Part shown: positions 7,110-15,757 of the stretch, piece by piece
How positions within the stretch are numbered: the first letter of the stretch is position 1
Layout: the number at the start of each line of letters is the position of its first letter
Notes under the pieces: model-generated
Told to the model about the DNA's origin: nothing
What the model saw: the letters and a program-made list of their open reading frames with translations, nothing else
Databases searched by the model: none
Assembly: GCF_001278055.1 (NCBI RefSeq)
Contig: NZ_CP010802.1
Coordinates: forward strand, 2,333,504 to 2,397,503
Length of the DNA: 64,000 nucleotides
Source: Desulfuromonas soudanensis
GTDB taxonomy: Bacteria > Desulfobacterota > Desulfuromonadia > Desulfuromonadales > WTL
Direction: 5' to 3'
Translations under genes and position numbers: made by a program

Positions 7110-8498
7110 TCAATCGTCGTCACCGCCGGGGTCGATATCGAATTTGGCCAAACGGTAACGGATGGAGCGAAAGGAAATCCCCAGAAGCTCGGCGGCTTTT
7201 TTGCGCACGCCGCCGCTTTTTTCCAGCGCCTTGAGGAGGATGTCCTTCTCGATGCCGCCGAGATAGGCATCGAGGTCGAGACCGGCGTCGGGGATGGCCG
7301 CCAGGGTGCCGCCGCCACTGGCGGCCGGAGCGACAATTTGCTGCGGCAGGCCCTCTTCGGTGATGACCTCCCCCTGCCCGAGAACCACGCAGCGCTCGAC
7401 GACGTTTTCGAGCTCGCGGATGTTGCCGGGCCACGAATAGTCGAGGAGGTAACGCATCGCCTTCTCGCTCACCTGCGCCTGACCTTCCTGACCGAGCTTT
7501 TGATAAAAATGCTCGATCAGCAAAGGAATATCCTCGCGGCGTTCCCGCAGCGGCGGAAGGGCGATGCGGATGACGTTGAGGCGATAGTAGAGATCTTCGC
7601 GAAAGGTGCCGTCCTTGACCGCTTCCTCGAGATCGCAGTTGGTGGCGGCGATGAGACGCACATCCACTGAAATGTTTTTTGTTCCCCCCACCCGGCGGAA
7701 CTCCCGCTCCTGCAGCACCCTCAGCAGCTTGACCTGCATCATCGGCGGCAGTTCGCCGATTTCGTCAAGAAACAGGGTGCCGCCGTCCGCCACTTCGAAG
7801 AGCCCGGCCTTCTGCAGGATCGCCCCGGTGAAAGAGCCCTTTTCATGGCCGAAGAGTTCACTCTCGAGAAGATTTTCAGGAATGGCCCCGCAGTTGATGG
7901 GAACAAAGGCCGCGGCACGCCGGGAGCTGTTGTGATGAATGGCCCGGGCGACGACCTCCTTGCCGGTGCCGCTTTCCCCTGTGATCAACAAGTTGGTCCG
8001 GCTGTCGGCGACCTTCTGGATCAGGTCGTAGACCTGCTGCATGCCGCGGCTCTTGCCGATAATGCTATCGAAGGAATAACGCTGTCCGAGCTCCTTTTTG
8101 AGGGCGAGATTCTCCTGGCGCAGGCTCTTGCGCTCCAGGGCATTTTTGACGATGAGCCGGATCTCGTCGTTTTTGAAGGGCTTGATGATGTAATCGTAGG
8201 CCCCCTGCTTCATCGCCTCCACCGCCTCTTCGGTGGTGGAGAAGGCGGTGACCATGATCACCATGGTTTCGGGATAGCGGGCGCGAATGTGATCGAGAAG
8301 CTCGAACCCGGTGAAACGCGGCATTTTGATATCGCTGATGACCAGATCGAAGTTGCGCTCCTTGAGACGCACCACAGCCTGCATGCCGTCTTCGGCCGTT
8401 TCGACGTCATACCCTTCCCGGGTGAGCATAATGCTGAGAAATTCCCGCATGCTCGCTTCGTCATCGACCACCAGAATCGTATTTTTAGGTTGAGTCAA
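7110..8498 (-). CDS. pilR: PilR, sigma-54-dependent response regulator
   Basis: PilR, phosphorylated by PilS, activates sigma-54 transcription of pilA. The 462-residue protein has a receiver domain with phospho-acceptor D56 (ISDIKMP), a central AAA+ domain with Walker A GESGTGKE and the sigma-54 contact loop GSFTGA (Ser instead of the usual Ala at position 2), and a C-terminal Fis-type helix-turn-helix (KKAAELLGISFRSIRYRL). The start is a TTG at 8498 with GGGAG about 8 bp upstream. The gene is separated from pilS by 388 bp of repeat-rich DNA, unusual for a partner pair. Confidence 0.95.
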   Translation of the reverse strand: MTQPKNTILVVDDEASMREFLSIMLTREGYDVETAEDGMQAVVRLKERNFDLVISDIKMPRFTGFELLDHIRARYPETMVIMVTAFSTTEEAVEAMKQGAYDYIIKPFKNDEIRLIVKNALERKSLRQENLALKKELGQRYSFDSIIGKSRGMQQVYDLIQKVADSRTNLLITGESGTGKEVVARAIHHNSSRRAAAFVPINCGAIPENLLESELFGHEKGSFTGAILQKAGLFEVADGGTLFLDEIGELPPMMQVKLLRVLQEREFRRVGGTKNISVDVRLIAATNCDLEEAVKDGTFREDLYYRLNVIRIALPPLRERREDIPLLIEHFYQKLGQEGQAQVSEKAMRYLLDYSWPGNIRELENVVERCVVLGQGEVITEEGLPQQIVAPAASGGGTLAAIPDAGLDLDAYLGGIEKDILLKALEKSGGVRKKAAELLGISFRSIRYRLAKFDIDPGGDDD

Positions 8499-8581
8499 CT
8501 CGCGTTCTCCCGCGGCGGCAAATAAATATTGGCCTGATAAGCCCTGACAGCTAATCAGGAAAGGATGTTCTGGGTGTTTGA

Positions 8582-8673
8582 CCTCTTTGCGGTCTTTGCG
8601 TCTCTGCGTGAGACAGACCTTTGCCTTTGAAGGACTACAAGCATCTCACGCAGAGACGCAGAGACCGAAGAGG
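8582..8673. repeat. Palindromic intergenic repeat, copy 1
   Basis: A left arm (8582-8613) and a right arm (8644-8673) of about 31 bp are inverted copies with one substitution and a 2-base gap, around a 30-base loop. The arms consist of the unit CGCAGAGA/TCTCTGCG repeated with an 8-bp period. Similar 'ACGCAGAGACGCAGAG' palindromes are widespread intergenic repeats in many bacteria. As RNA it would fold into one long hairpin. Confidence 0.85.
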
Positions 8674-8726
8674 AAACCTTTTACAATCAATGGCTTTCCT
8701 CAGGATCTAATAAACATCAAAGTCCG

Positions 8727-8812
8727 TTTCACGCAACGACACGACGACGCAACGAGAATCTTGACTTTGACCCTGACCCAAAAACGTTGCGTCGTTGCGG
8801 CGTCGCGTGAGG
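8727..8812. repeat. Palindromic intergenic repeat, copy 2 (diverged)
   Basis: The arms 8727-8755 and 8784-8812 pair at about 22 of 29 positions around a 28-base loop. The unit is ACGCAACG/CGTTGCGT, and the outer ends (TCACGC and GCGTGA) match copy 1. This suggests the two are diverged members of one palindromic family placed in tandem. Confidence 0.75.
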
Positions 8813-8886
8813 CAAAGGTCTTGATTATATTTCTCTTTGTCTCTGTGATCCAGGCGTGGAAGTTTTGATCGACCATAGTAACTGAT

Positions 8887-10536
8887 TCATCGGCCAGTTT
8901 CATCCGATGCCAGATAAATCGTGAACAGAGCTCCCCCGTTTCGCCCCGTTTCGGCTTCGATCCGGCCGCCGTGGGCCTCGACAATGGTGAGGACGCTGGC
9001 CAGACCGAGGCCGGTGCCGAAATCCTTGGTCGTGAAAAACGGCTCGAAAATTCGCTCCTTGATCCCTTCGGGGATCCCCCTCCCCGTGTCCTCGACATAG
9101 ATCCTGGAGCCATCGCGGCTCACCCCGAGCGTGAGAGTCCCTCCTTCGGGCATCGCTTCGGCGCCATTGATCACCAGATCCCAGAGGGCCTGGCGAAACT
9201 GCTTTCGGTCCACGGAAACTACGACCCCCGGCGAGTACTCGCGGCGGATTTTCACCGCGGCAAATCGGGGGTCGACGGTGACCATCTCGGCCAGTTCATC
9301 GAAGAGGGCCGAGAGATCGACGGCTTCGAATCGCGGCGGCGAGGGCTTGGCATAGACGAGAAAATCGGTCAGGAGGCCGTTGAGGCGATCGACCTCCCGG
9401 ACCACGATCCCCATCAGCCGGAGCCCGGCCTTATCGACGGCGCCGGTCTCCATCAGCAGCTGCACCGAGCCGCTGATCGAGGCGAGAGGATTGCGGATCT
9501 CATGAGCCATCCCCGAAGCGAGGCGGCCAACAGCCGCCAGGCGGTCGGAGCGCTGCAACTGCTCCTGCATTTCCTTGAACGCCGTCAGATCCTGAAAGGT
9601 GATCAAGAGGGCGCTCGGCTGTTCATCGGGATCCCTGACCAGTGTCGAGGAATAACCGAGGAGGAGACTGCGCCCGGAAGGGTCGACAAATTCGCCCTCG
9701 CCGCGCTTGACGACCTGGAGCGAGCCGTTGTCAAAGGCGGCGAATCCCGGGAACAGTGCCCTGACGTCCCGATCGTAGACCTCTTCGAGGGACAGACCGG
9801 TCAGCTTGCTTGCCGCGACATTGAAGGAACGAATTCGTCCCTGGGAATTAACGATCATCAGGCCGCTGCTGATGTTGGCCAGAATGGTGCGGTTGAGATT
9901 GCCCAGTTCCTCGTAGTCAATCGCCTTTTTTTCGAAGGCCTGGACACTGCGTTTCAGGCGTTCGGAGAGCGTTCCGCCAAGAAAGGCGGTGAGGAAAAAG
10001 GCGGTGACATTGATGAAAACGGCGAAAAAATAAGTCTGACCGTCCACCTGCTTCGGAAAGACGAGCCCCTCCAGCAGCGGCAGATACCCGTAATACTGAA
10101 GATCGAGCAGGCTGCCGTAAAGAATAGCCGCCGCCGAAGCCACGAAATAGATCTCATGACGGCTGAGAAAAAAACTGGCGCTGATGATGACCAGAAGGAA
10201 GAGAAAGGAGAAGAGGCTGCCGATGCCGCCGGTGACATAGATGAGCGATACGGAAAAAAGGAGGTCCCAGACCACCTGAAGCTGAACAAAACGCCGGAAG
10301 AGGACAATCCTCGGCAGCCAGAGGGCGGAACCGAGGGTCTGCAGAATGGAGATGCCGACCAGAGCATAGAGATAGGGCAATGGGGAGCCGGCCATCTCGC
10401 TGCCATCGGCAAAACGCAACAGAATGCTCCCCCCGAGGAACAACACGAGAACGAGCACCCGGATGGCCAGAAACCAGGTCAGCTGTCGCAGGGAAGGGGC
10501 GCTGCCGCCCCTTCCCTCTTCGGTATTTCCGATCAT
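8887..10536 (-). CDS. pilS: PilS, membrane sensor histidine kinase
   Basis: PilS controls PilR phosphorylation and is thought to read PilA levels in the inner membrane. The 549-residue protein has about six N-terminal transmembrane helices (residues 20-185), a PAS domain (about 210-320), a HisKA dimerisation domain with the phospho-accepting histidine in SGMAHEIRNPL, and a C-terminal HATPase domain (N box VINGAEAMPEGG, G boxes DTGRGIPEG and GTGLGLA). It starts 9 bp after the pilC stop, so it is co-transcribed with pilBTC. Its 3' end is followed by the palindrome-rich gap. Confidence 0.95.
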   Translation of the reverse strand: MIGNTEEGRGGSAPSLRQLTWFLAIRVLVLVLFLGGSILLRFADGSEMAGSPLPYLYALVGISILQTLGSALWLPRIVLFRRFVQLQVVWDLLFSVSLIYVTGGIGSLFSFLFLLVIISASFFLSRHEIYFVASAAAILYGSLLDLQYYGYLPLLEGLVFPKQVDGQTYFFAVFINVTAFFLTAFLGGTLSERLKRSVQAFEKKAIDYEELGNLNRTILANISSGLMIVNSQGRIRSFNVAASKLTGLSLEEVYDRDVRALFPGFAAFDNGSLQVVKRGEGEFVDPSGRSLLLGYSSTLVRDPDEQPSALLITFQDLTAFKEMQEQLQRSDRLAAVGRLASGMAHEIRNPLASISGSVQLLMETGAVDKAGLRLMGIVVREVDRLNGLLTDFLVYAKPSPPRFEAVDLSALFDELAEMVTVDPRFAAVKIRREYSPGVVVSVDRKQFRQALWDLVINGAEAMPEGGTLTLGVSRDGSRIYVEDTGRGIPEGIKERIFEPFFTTKDFGTGLGLASVLTIVEAHGGRIEAETGRNGGALFTIYLASDETGR

Positions 10537-10545
10537 CGCGCCGGA

Positions 10546-11763
10546 TTACCCTCCGGCCGCGCCGGCCAGTTTAAAGATCGGCAGGTACATGGCGATGACC
10601 AGACCGCCGACGGTGACGCCGAGGAAGAGCATGAGGAGCGGCTCCATCATGGCAGTGAGGTTGGAAACGGCATCGTCCACTTCATCATCATAGAAGTCGG
10701 CAATTTTATTCAACATGGTATCAAGAGCACCGGCCTGTTCGCCGACAGCGATCATCTGGCAGACCATGGGCGGGAAAACCCCGGATTTGGTCAGGGGTTC
10801 GGCAATGGTCTTACCTTCGCTGATGCTCTTTTTAACGTGATAAATAGCTTTTTCAACGGTCTTGTTGCCGGCGGTCTTAGCAACGATCTCCAGTCCGTCG
10901 AGAATGGGAACACCGCTGGAAATCATCGTCCCCAGGGTACGGGTAAATTTGGCGACCGCCACCTTGCGTATCAGCGGTCCGAAAACGGGCAAATAAAGTG
11001 ACCAATCATCGATCCTTTCTCTTCCCGGCTTTGTTGCATAGATTTTTTTAAAGAGAAAAACAGAGCCGAAGCCGACGCCTAAAATGACAAGAATGTAATC
11101 TTGGATAAAATTACTGATGGCGATGACGACCTGGGTCGGCATCGGCAAAGTACCGCCAAAATCTTTGAACATCGCTTCGAAGGCCGGGATGACAAAGACA
11201 AGAATGACGGAGATGACGACGAGGGCGATGCCGACAATCGTCGTCGGATAGGTCATGGCGCTCTTGACCTGCTTCTTGAGTTTCTGGGCCTTTTCGATAT
11301 AGGCCGCCAGACGGTTGAGGATGGTGTCAAGGATGCCGCCGACTTCACCGGCCGCCACCAGGTTGACGTAGAGCTCGTCAAAGGCCTTGGGGTGTTTTTT
11401 TAAAGCGTCGGCAAAGGTCGATCCCGACTCGACACTCTCCTTGACGGCGACGAGCATTTTCTGAAAGGTCTTGTTTTCCTGCTGCTGACTGAGAATGTCG
11501 AGACACTGCACCAGGGGGAGACCTGCATCGATCATGGTGGCGAACTGCCGCGTGAAGACGACCAGATCCTTGGTCGTCACTTTCGGCTGCATTCCCGGGA
11601 TCTTGATCTCAAGATCCAGACCCTTACCCCGTTCTTTAACCTTGGAGGGGACGATGCCGTTGCGGCGCAACTGATTGTTGACCGCAGCCTCGTTCGGGGC
11701 TTCCATATCCCCTTTCTGAATCTGTCCGCTGCGGTTTTTCCCTTCCCAGGTAAACTTGGGCAT
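10546..11763 (-). CDS. pilC: PilC, type IV pilus inner-membrane platform protein
   Basis: PilC (GspF family) is the polytopic platform on which PilB and PilT act to insert or remove pilin subunits. The 405-residue protein has the two GspF domains (about residues 70-195 and 272-395), each ending in hydrophobic helices, and the N-terminal segment FTWEGKNRSGQIQKGDMEA typical of the family. It is 58 bp downstream of pilT. Length matches the family (about 400 aa). Confidence 0.96.
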   Translation of the reverse strand: MPKFTWEGKNRSGQIQKGDMEAPNEAAVNNQLRRNGIVPSKVKERGKGLDLEIKIPGMQPKVTTKDLVVFTRQFATMIDAGLPLVQCLDILSQQQENKTFQKMLVAVKESVESGSTFADALKKHPKAFDELYVNLVAAGEVGGILDTILNRLAAYIEKAQKLKKQVKSAMTYPTTIVGIALVVISVILVFVIPAFEAMFKDFGGTLPMPTQVVIAISNFIQDYILVILGVGFGSVFLFKKIYATKPGRERIDDWSLYLPVFGPLIRKVAVAKFTRTLGTMISSGVPILDGLEIVAKTAGNKTVEKAIYHVKKSISEGKTIAEPLTKSGVFPPMVCQMIAVGEQAGALDTMLNKIADFYDDEVDDAVSNLTAMMEPLLMLFLGVTVGGLVIAMYLPIFKLAGAAGG

Positions 11764-11821
11764 GATCGACCTCTTTTTCAGTTAGTGGAACGACTTGCCG
11801 ACGGAGTTCCGGCAGAAGGTA

Positions 11822-12967
11822 TTAATTACCGTGTCCGGACCCGGACATCTGGCCCTGACGTTTCAGCACCGATGCGGGATTGGCGATCATCTGCCGCAGT
11901 TCTTCAGGTTCGGAGGAGCGCATCAGCGCGTCATCCATAGAGATCCGCTTCTTGTGAAAAAGCATGAACAGCGCCTGGTTCATGGTCTGCATCCCGTACT
12001 TCTCCTGTCCCATCTGCATCTGCGAATAGAGCTGGTGGACCTTGTCGTCGCGGATCAGGGCGCGGATCGCCATATTGGGGACCATGACCTCCAGAGCCAT
12101 TGCCCGCCCCTTGCCGTCGGCCCTCGGGAGGAGGCTCTGGGAGAGGACCCCTTCGAGGACGAAGGAGAGCTGGGTGCGCACCTGCTGCTGCTGGTTGGTG
12201 GGGAAGACATCGACGATGCGGTTGATGGTCTGTACGCAGGAGTTGGTGTGCAGGGTGGCAAAACAGAGGTGGCCGGTCTCGGCGATGGTCAATGCGGCCT
12301 CGATCGTTTCCAGGTCACGCAGTTCGCCGATCAATACGACGTCGGGGTCCTGGCGCAGGATCGACTTGATCGCCCGCTTGAAGGAAACGGTGTCGGCCCC
12401 GACCTCCCGCTGATTGACAATGCATTTCTTGTGGGGATGGATAAATTCGATGGGGTCTTCGATGGTGACGATGTGTTCGTGGCGCTCGCTGTTGATGGCG
12501 TCGATCATCGCCGCCAACGTGGTCGACTTGCCGCTACCGGTGGGACCGGTGACCAGCACAAGGCCGCGGGGTTTGCGGGAGATGCTGCGCACCACCGGCG
12601 GCAGGTCGAGATCGTCGAAGGTGAGGATCTTGAAGGGGATGAGCCGGAAGACACCGGCAAGGGCACCGCGCTGCATGAAGACGTTGCCGCGGAATCGGGC
12701 CAGTCCCTTGACGCCGAAGGAAAAATCGAGCTCGTTTTCCTCCTCGAATTTGCGCTTCTGGGCGTCGGTGAGGATGCTGTAGCAGAGCTGCTTTGTCTCG
12801 GCCGGCTGCAGCGGCGGAAGCTTGAGGGGGACCATGTGGCCGTTGATGCGGATCTGGGGCGGTGTGCCGGTGGTGATGTGCAGGTCGGACGACCCCTGGT
12901 CGACCATCGCCTTGAGGAGTTGGTGAATACCGAGGGATGCGGCCTGGGGTTTTTGTTCTGTGGACAT
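11822..12967 (-). CDS. pilT: PilT, pilus retraction ATPase
   Basis: PilT is the hexameric cytoplasmic ATPase that powers retraction and twitching. The 381-residue protein shows Walker A GPTGSGKST (about residue 141), the Asp box with EDPIEF, Walker B region DPDVVLIGELRD, the His box GHLCFATLHTNS and the retraction motif AIRALIRDDK. The C-terminus is slightly longer than usual (SGSGHGN). The gene's last bases form a short perfect hairpin (TGTCCGG/CCGGACA, 11832-11847). Whether this is the main retraction motor or one of several PilT paralogues cannot be told from one locus. Confidence 0.95.
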   Translation of the reverse strand: MSTEQKPQAASLGIHQLLKAMVDQGSSDLHITTGTPPQIRINGHMVPLKLPPLQPAETKQLCYSILTDAQKRKFEEENELDFSFGVKGLARFRGNVFMQRGALAGVFRLIPFKILTFDDLDLPPVVRSISRKPRGLVLVTGPTGSGKSTTLAAMIDAINSERHEHIVTIEDPIEFIHPHKKCIVNQREVGADTVSFKRAIKSILRQDPDVVLIGELRDLETIEAALTIAETGHLCFATLHTNSCVQTINRIVDVFPTNQQQQVRTQLSFVLEGVLSQSLLPRADGKGRAMALEVMVPNMAIRALIRDDKVHQLYSQMQMGQEKYGMQTMNQALFMLFHKKRISMDDALMRSSEPEELRQMIANPASVLKRQGQMSGSGHGN

Positions 12968-13045
12968 CTTTACAGGTTCCTCTGCGGGGAGTTCAACGGA
13001 TCAGGCCCGGGAATGTCCGGACATGGTCGACTTGGAGAGAAGATT

Positions 13046-14746
13046 CTAGTCGTCGGAGACGGTAACGCGCAACACCTCTTCCAGGGTGGTTGCACCTTCC
13101 TTGAGCTTGGTCAGGGCCGACTGGCGCATGGTCTTGACGCCGAGGCGCATCGATTCGCGCTTGATTTCGGCGGTGTTGGCTCCGGCCAGAATCAGCTCGC
13201 GGATCCCTTCGAACATCGGCATGACCTGGTAGATGCCGATTCGTCCCTTGTAGCCGGTATTGTTGCAGGTGGGGCAGCCTACGCCGCGGTAACAGACATA
13301 TTCACCGACCTCGGCAGCGGGAACGCCGGCGTCGATGAGTGCCTTTGCGGGGACGTCTTCAAGTTCCTTGCATTCGCTGCAGACACGGCGCCCGAGGCGC
13401 TGGGCGGTGATCAGGTTGACCGCCGAGGCGACCAGAAACGGCTCGATCCCCATATTGAGGAGACGGTTGATGGTGCTCGGAGCGTCGTTTGTGTGGAGGG
13501 TGGAGAGGACGAGATGCCCGGTGAGTGCGGCCTTGACCCCGATCTCGGCGGTTTCGAAGTCGCGGATCTCGCCGATCATGATGATGTCCGGATCCTGGCG
13601 GAGAAAGGCGCGGAGCGCCGAGGCGAAGTTGAGACCGATCTCCTCGTGCATCTGGCACTGGTTGATTCCGGCGAAGTTGAACTCGACGGGGTCTTCGGCG
13701 GTGGAGATGTTCTCCGTCACCTTGTTGAGTTCGGCAAGAGCCGAGTAGAGGGAAACGGTCTTCCCCGAACCGGTGGGGCCGGTGACCAGCACCATGCCGA
13801 AAGGCTTGTGGATCTCCTGCTTGAACCACTTGAGAGCGGCCTCCTCGTACCCGAGCTTGGTCATATCGAGTTGCAGGTTGGACTTGTCAAGGAGCCGGCA
13901 GACGATCTTTTCGCCGAAGAGGGTCGGCAGGCAGTTGACCCGGTAGTCCATGTCCTTGCCGCCGCCGAGCTTGATCTTGATACGGCCGTCCTGGGGGAGT
14001 CGCCGCTCGGCGATATCCATCTCGGCCATGATCTTGATACGGGAGGTGATGGCCGCTTTGAGTTTCATCGGCGGCTTCATCACCTCATAGAGGACGCCGT
14101 CGATGCGGTAGCGGACCCGGAACGAATGCTCGTACGGCTCGACATGGATGTCCGAAGCCTTGCGCTTGATGGCGTCGGTCAGAATCAGGTTGACCAGCTT
14201 GACGACCGGCGCATCCTCGCTGGCCTTGGCCAGCTCGCTGACATCGACATCATCGGCCTCGTCAACGACCTCGAGATCGATGTCCTCGAGATCGTTCATC
14301 ACGTCGGCCAGCGTGGCGCTCTGGTCGTAGTATTTGTCGATCGCCGCCTTGATCGAGGTGTCGGGAGCGACGACGACCTCGACATTGAAACCGGTCATGA
14401 ACTTGATGTCGTCGATGGCAAAGATGTTTGACGGGTCGCTCATGGCGACGATCAGGGTCGAGCCAGCCCGGTTGATAGGGATGATCTGATATTTCTGGGC
14501 GACATCGGAGGGGACCAGACGAATGACCCCGGGATCGATCTCGAATTCGGCCAGGTTGATGGAGGGGACGCCATACTGACGGGAGAGAAAGGCCGAGAGT
14601 TCGTCTTCCTTGAGGAATCCGAGTTTGATGAGGCTGGCGCCGAGACGCCCCCCCTGCACCTTCTGCTCTTCAAGGGCTTTGGCAAGTTGGCTCTCGTCGA
14701 TGAGCTTGTTGCGGACCAGGAGTTCTCCGAGTCGATTGCTTGTCAT
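13046..14746 (-). CDS. pilB: PilB, pilus extension ATPase
   Basis: PilB powers pilus polymerisation. The 566-residue protein has the N-terminal MshEN/GspE_N domain (residues 1-150; MshEN domains often bind c-di-GMP), Walker A GPTGSGKT, Asp box TAEDPVEF, Walker B DPDIIMIGEIRD, the His box, and the tetracysteine zinc motif CSEC...CPTC near residues 455-500. It is the first gene of the pil locus in the direction of transcription and has a recognisable sigma-70 promoter. A 12-bp palindrome (ATGTCCGGACAT, 13013-13024) lies in the short gap before pilT. Confidence 0.97.
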   Translation of the reverse strand: MTSNRLGELLVRNKLIDESQLAKALEEQKVQGGRLGASLIKLGFLKEDELSAFLSRQYGVPSINLAEFEIDPGVIRLVPSDVAQKYQIIPINRAGSTLIVAMSDPSNIFAIDDIKFMTGFNVEVVVAPDTSIKAAIDKYYDQSATLADVMNDLEDIDLEVVDEADDVDVSELAKASEDAPVVKLVNLILTDAIKRKASDIHVEPYEHSFRVRYRIDGVLYEVMKPPMKLKAAITSRIKIMAEMDIAERRLPQDGRIKIKLGGGKDMDYRVNCLPTLFGEKIVCRLLDKSNLQLDMTKLGYEEAALKWFKQEIHKPFGMVLVTGPTGSGKTVSLYSALAELNKVTENISTAEDPVEFNFAGINQCQMHEEIGLNFASALRAFLRQDPDIIMIGEIRDFETAEIGVKAALTGHLVLSTLHTNDAPSTINRLLNMGIEPFLVASAVNLITAQRLGRRVCSECKELEDVPAKALIDAGVPAAEVGEYVCYRGVGCPTCNNTGYKGRIGIYQVMPMFEGIRELILAGANTAEIKRESMRLGVKTMRQSALTKLKEGATTLEEVLRVTVSDD

Positions 14747-14784
14747 ATGAAGCGGCTTCCCCTCGTAACTTGATTGGCGTGTAT

Positions 14785-14812
14785 CTTATAGAAACGGCCC
14801 GAAACCTGTCAA
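14785..14812 (-). promoter_or_regulatory. Sigma-70 promoter of the pilB operon
   Basis: On the minus strand TTGACA (14807-14812) and TATAAG (14785-14790) are spaced by 16 bp, 39 bp before the pilB ATG. The -35 box lies 10 bp after the aroE stop, so pilBTCS has its own start even though aroE is read in the same direction. Confidence 0.7.
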
Positions 14813-14822
14813 GGCAGGGTCT

Positions 14823-15683
14823 TTAACGTTCTGAGAATTCTGCCAAAAGCCGCCCCTTCATCACGCCAGAAGGCGGCGCGGTGCCGGTCCAGAGGGCAAA
14901 GGACTCCTCCCCCTGCCCGGCCAGCATCCCCAGGCCGTCGGCCGCCGCATAACCGCGGTCGCGGGCGGCGTGGAGCAACGGCGTACCGCTTCGGGTATAG
15001 ACCATGTCGTAGACACGGGCCCCGGGATTAAAAGAACTCCAGGGGATTTCTGGAAAGGATTCCCCCTTGAGTCCGAGGGCCGAGGTGTTGACCAGAAGGT
15101 CAATTTCGGCAAGGGAGGAGAGATCCTCGGCGGCCAGGGAGAAACTTGCAAGGGCTGTGCCGCCAAGAGAAATGTGAAACTCCTCTACCAGAGCCGCAGC
15201 CCGTGCGGGTGTGCGGTTGGCAATGCCGATCCATGCCGCACCGCCCCGCGCCAGCGCCACCAGGGCCGCACGGCAGGCTCCGCCGGCCCCGAGAAGGAGT
15301 ATCCGCTTCCCTCTGGGAGCGAACTCGAGGTCTTCGGCCAGAGAGCGCAGCAGCCCCTTGCCGTCGGTATTGTAGCCGCAGAGGAGGCCGTCGCGGTTGA
15401 CGATGGTGTTGACGGCGCCGATCAGGCGCGCCTCGGGGTCGACAAAGTCAAGATATTGACAGACGGCTTCCTTGTGCGGAATGGTGACGTTGACTCCGGC
15501 GATTTTCAGAGCCCGCAGACTCGCCACCCCCTGTTCCAGGGCCGCCGGCGCGACGTGAAAGGGGACATAGATCCCGTCGATGCCGGCGCAACTGAAGGCT
15601 TCATTCTGCATCAGCGGCGACAGGGAATGAGCCACCGGATCGCCGAAGATGCCGAAGATTCGAGTTGTACCGCGCACGAGCAT
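14823..15683 (-). CDS. aroE: Shikimate dehydrogenase
   Basis: AroE reduces 3-dehydroshikimate to shikimate with NADPH in aromatic amino acid synthesis. The 286-residue protein shows the substrate motif SLSPLMQN, the catalytic lysine in NVTIPHKEA, the Rossmann loop LLGAGGACRAA (about residue 130), the NRT cofactor motif and the C-terminal DGLGMLAGQGEESF. It is read in the same direction as ribF and rnr and may form a housekeeping operon with them. Confidence 0.96.
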   Translation of the reverse strand: MLVRGTTRIFGIFGDPVAHSLSPLMQNEAFSCAGIDGIYVPFHVAPAALEQGVASLRALKIAGVNVTIPHKEAVCQYLDFVDPEARLIGAVNTIVNRDGLLCGYNTDGKGLLRSLAEDLEFAPRGKRILLLGAGGACRAALVALARGGAAWIGIANRTPARAAALVEEFHISLGGTALASFSLAAEDLSSLAEIDLLVNTSALGLKGESFPEIPWSSFNPGARVYDMVYTRSGTPLLHAARDRGYAAADGLGMLAGQGEESFALWTGTAPPSGVMKGRLLAEFSER

Positions 15684-15698
15684 GGAAGATCCTTGGTT

Positions 15699-15757
15699 CA
15701 GAATACAGAATATAGAATACAGAACACAGAATTTACCTTCTTCCTTCTACCTTCCTT
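15699..15757. repeat. Double heptanucleotide repeat tract between ribF and aroE
   Basis: 15699-15732 holds almost five tandem copies of ACAGAAT with two variants. 15734-15757 continues with three copies of a pyrimidine heptamer (TACCTTC/TTCCTTC) that run into the ribF stop codon. Both halves keep a 7-bp period. The tract fills nearly the whole gap between ribF and aroE. Confidence 0.85.

Larger units (their letters stand above)
8499..8886. other. 388-bp non-coding gap between pilS and pilR
   Basis: No credible gene is seen on either strand. Short frames here only translate the repeats. The gap holds two large imperfect palindromes (listed separately) and a T-rich stretch next to the pilS stop. 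No convincing sigma-70 or sigma-54 promoter for pilR was found, so pilR may depend on read-through past the hairpins. Confidence 0.75.

Noticed and set aside
8578-8868. A small protein gene inside the pilS-pilR gap
   Set aside because: The frame is only the translation of palindromic repeat arms (SLRSLRLC- and HAETQR-like peptides). Such peptides are a known source of false gene calls and no ribosome site is present.
8971-11001. A 676-codon plus-strand frame opposite pilS and pilC
   Set aside because: Antisense to two well-supported pil genes, with no domain and no promoter.
11832-11847. Terminator at the end of pilT
   Set aside because: The TGTCCGG/CCGGACA stem is short, has a 2-base loop and no U-tract, and lies within coding sequence of an operon that continues into pilC.
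11795-14431. An 878-codon plus-strand open frame opposite pilT and pilB
   Set aside because: It is antisense to two genes with full motif sets. The translation is low-complexity (Asp/Gly/Val/Leu-rich) with no domain, as expected for the mirror frame of GC-rich genes with G/C at third positions.
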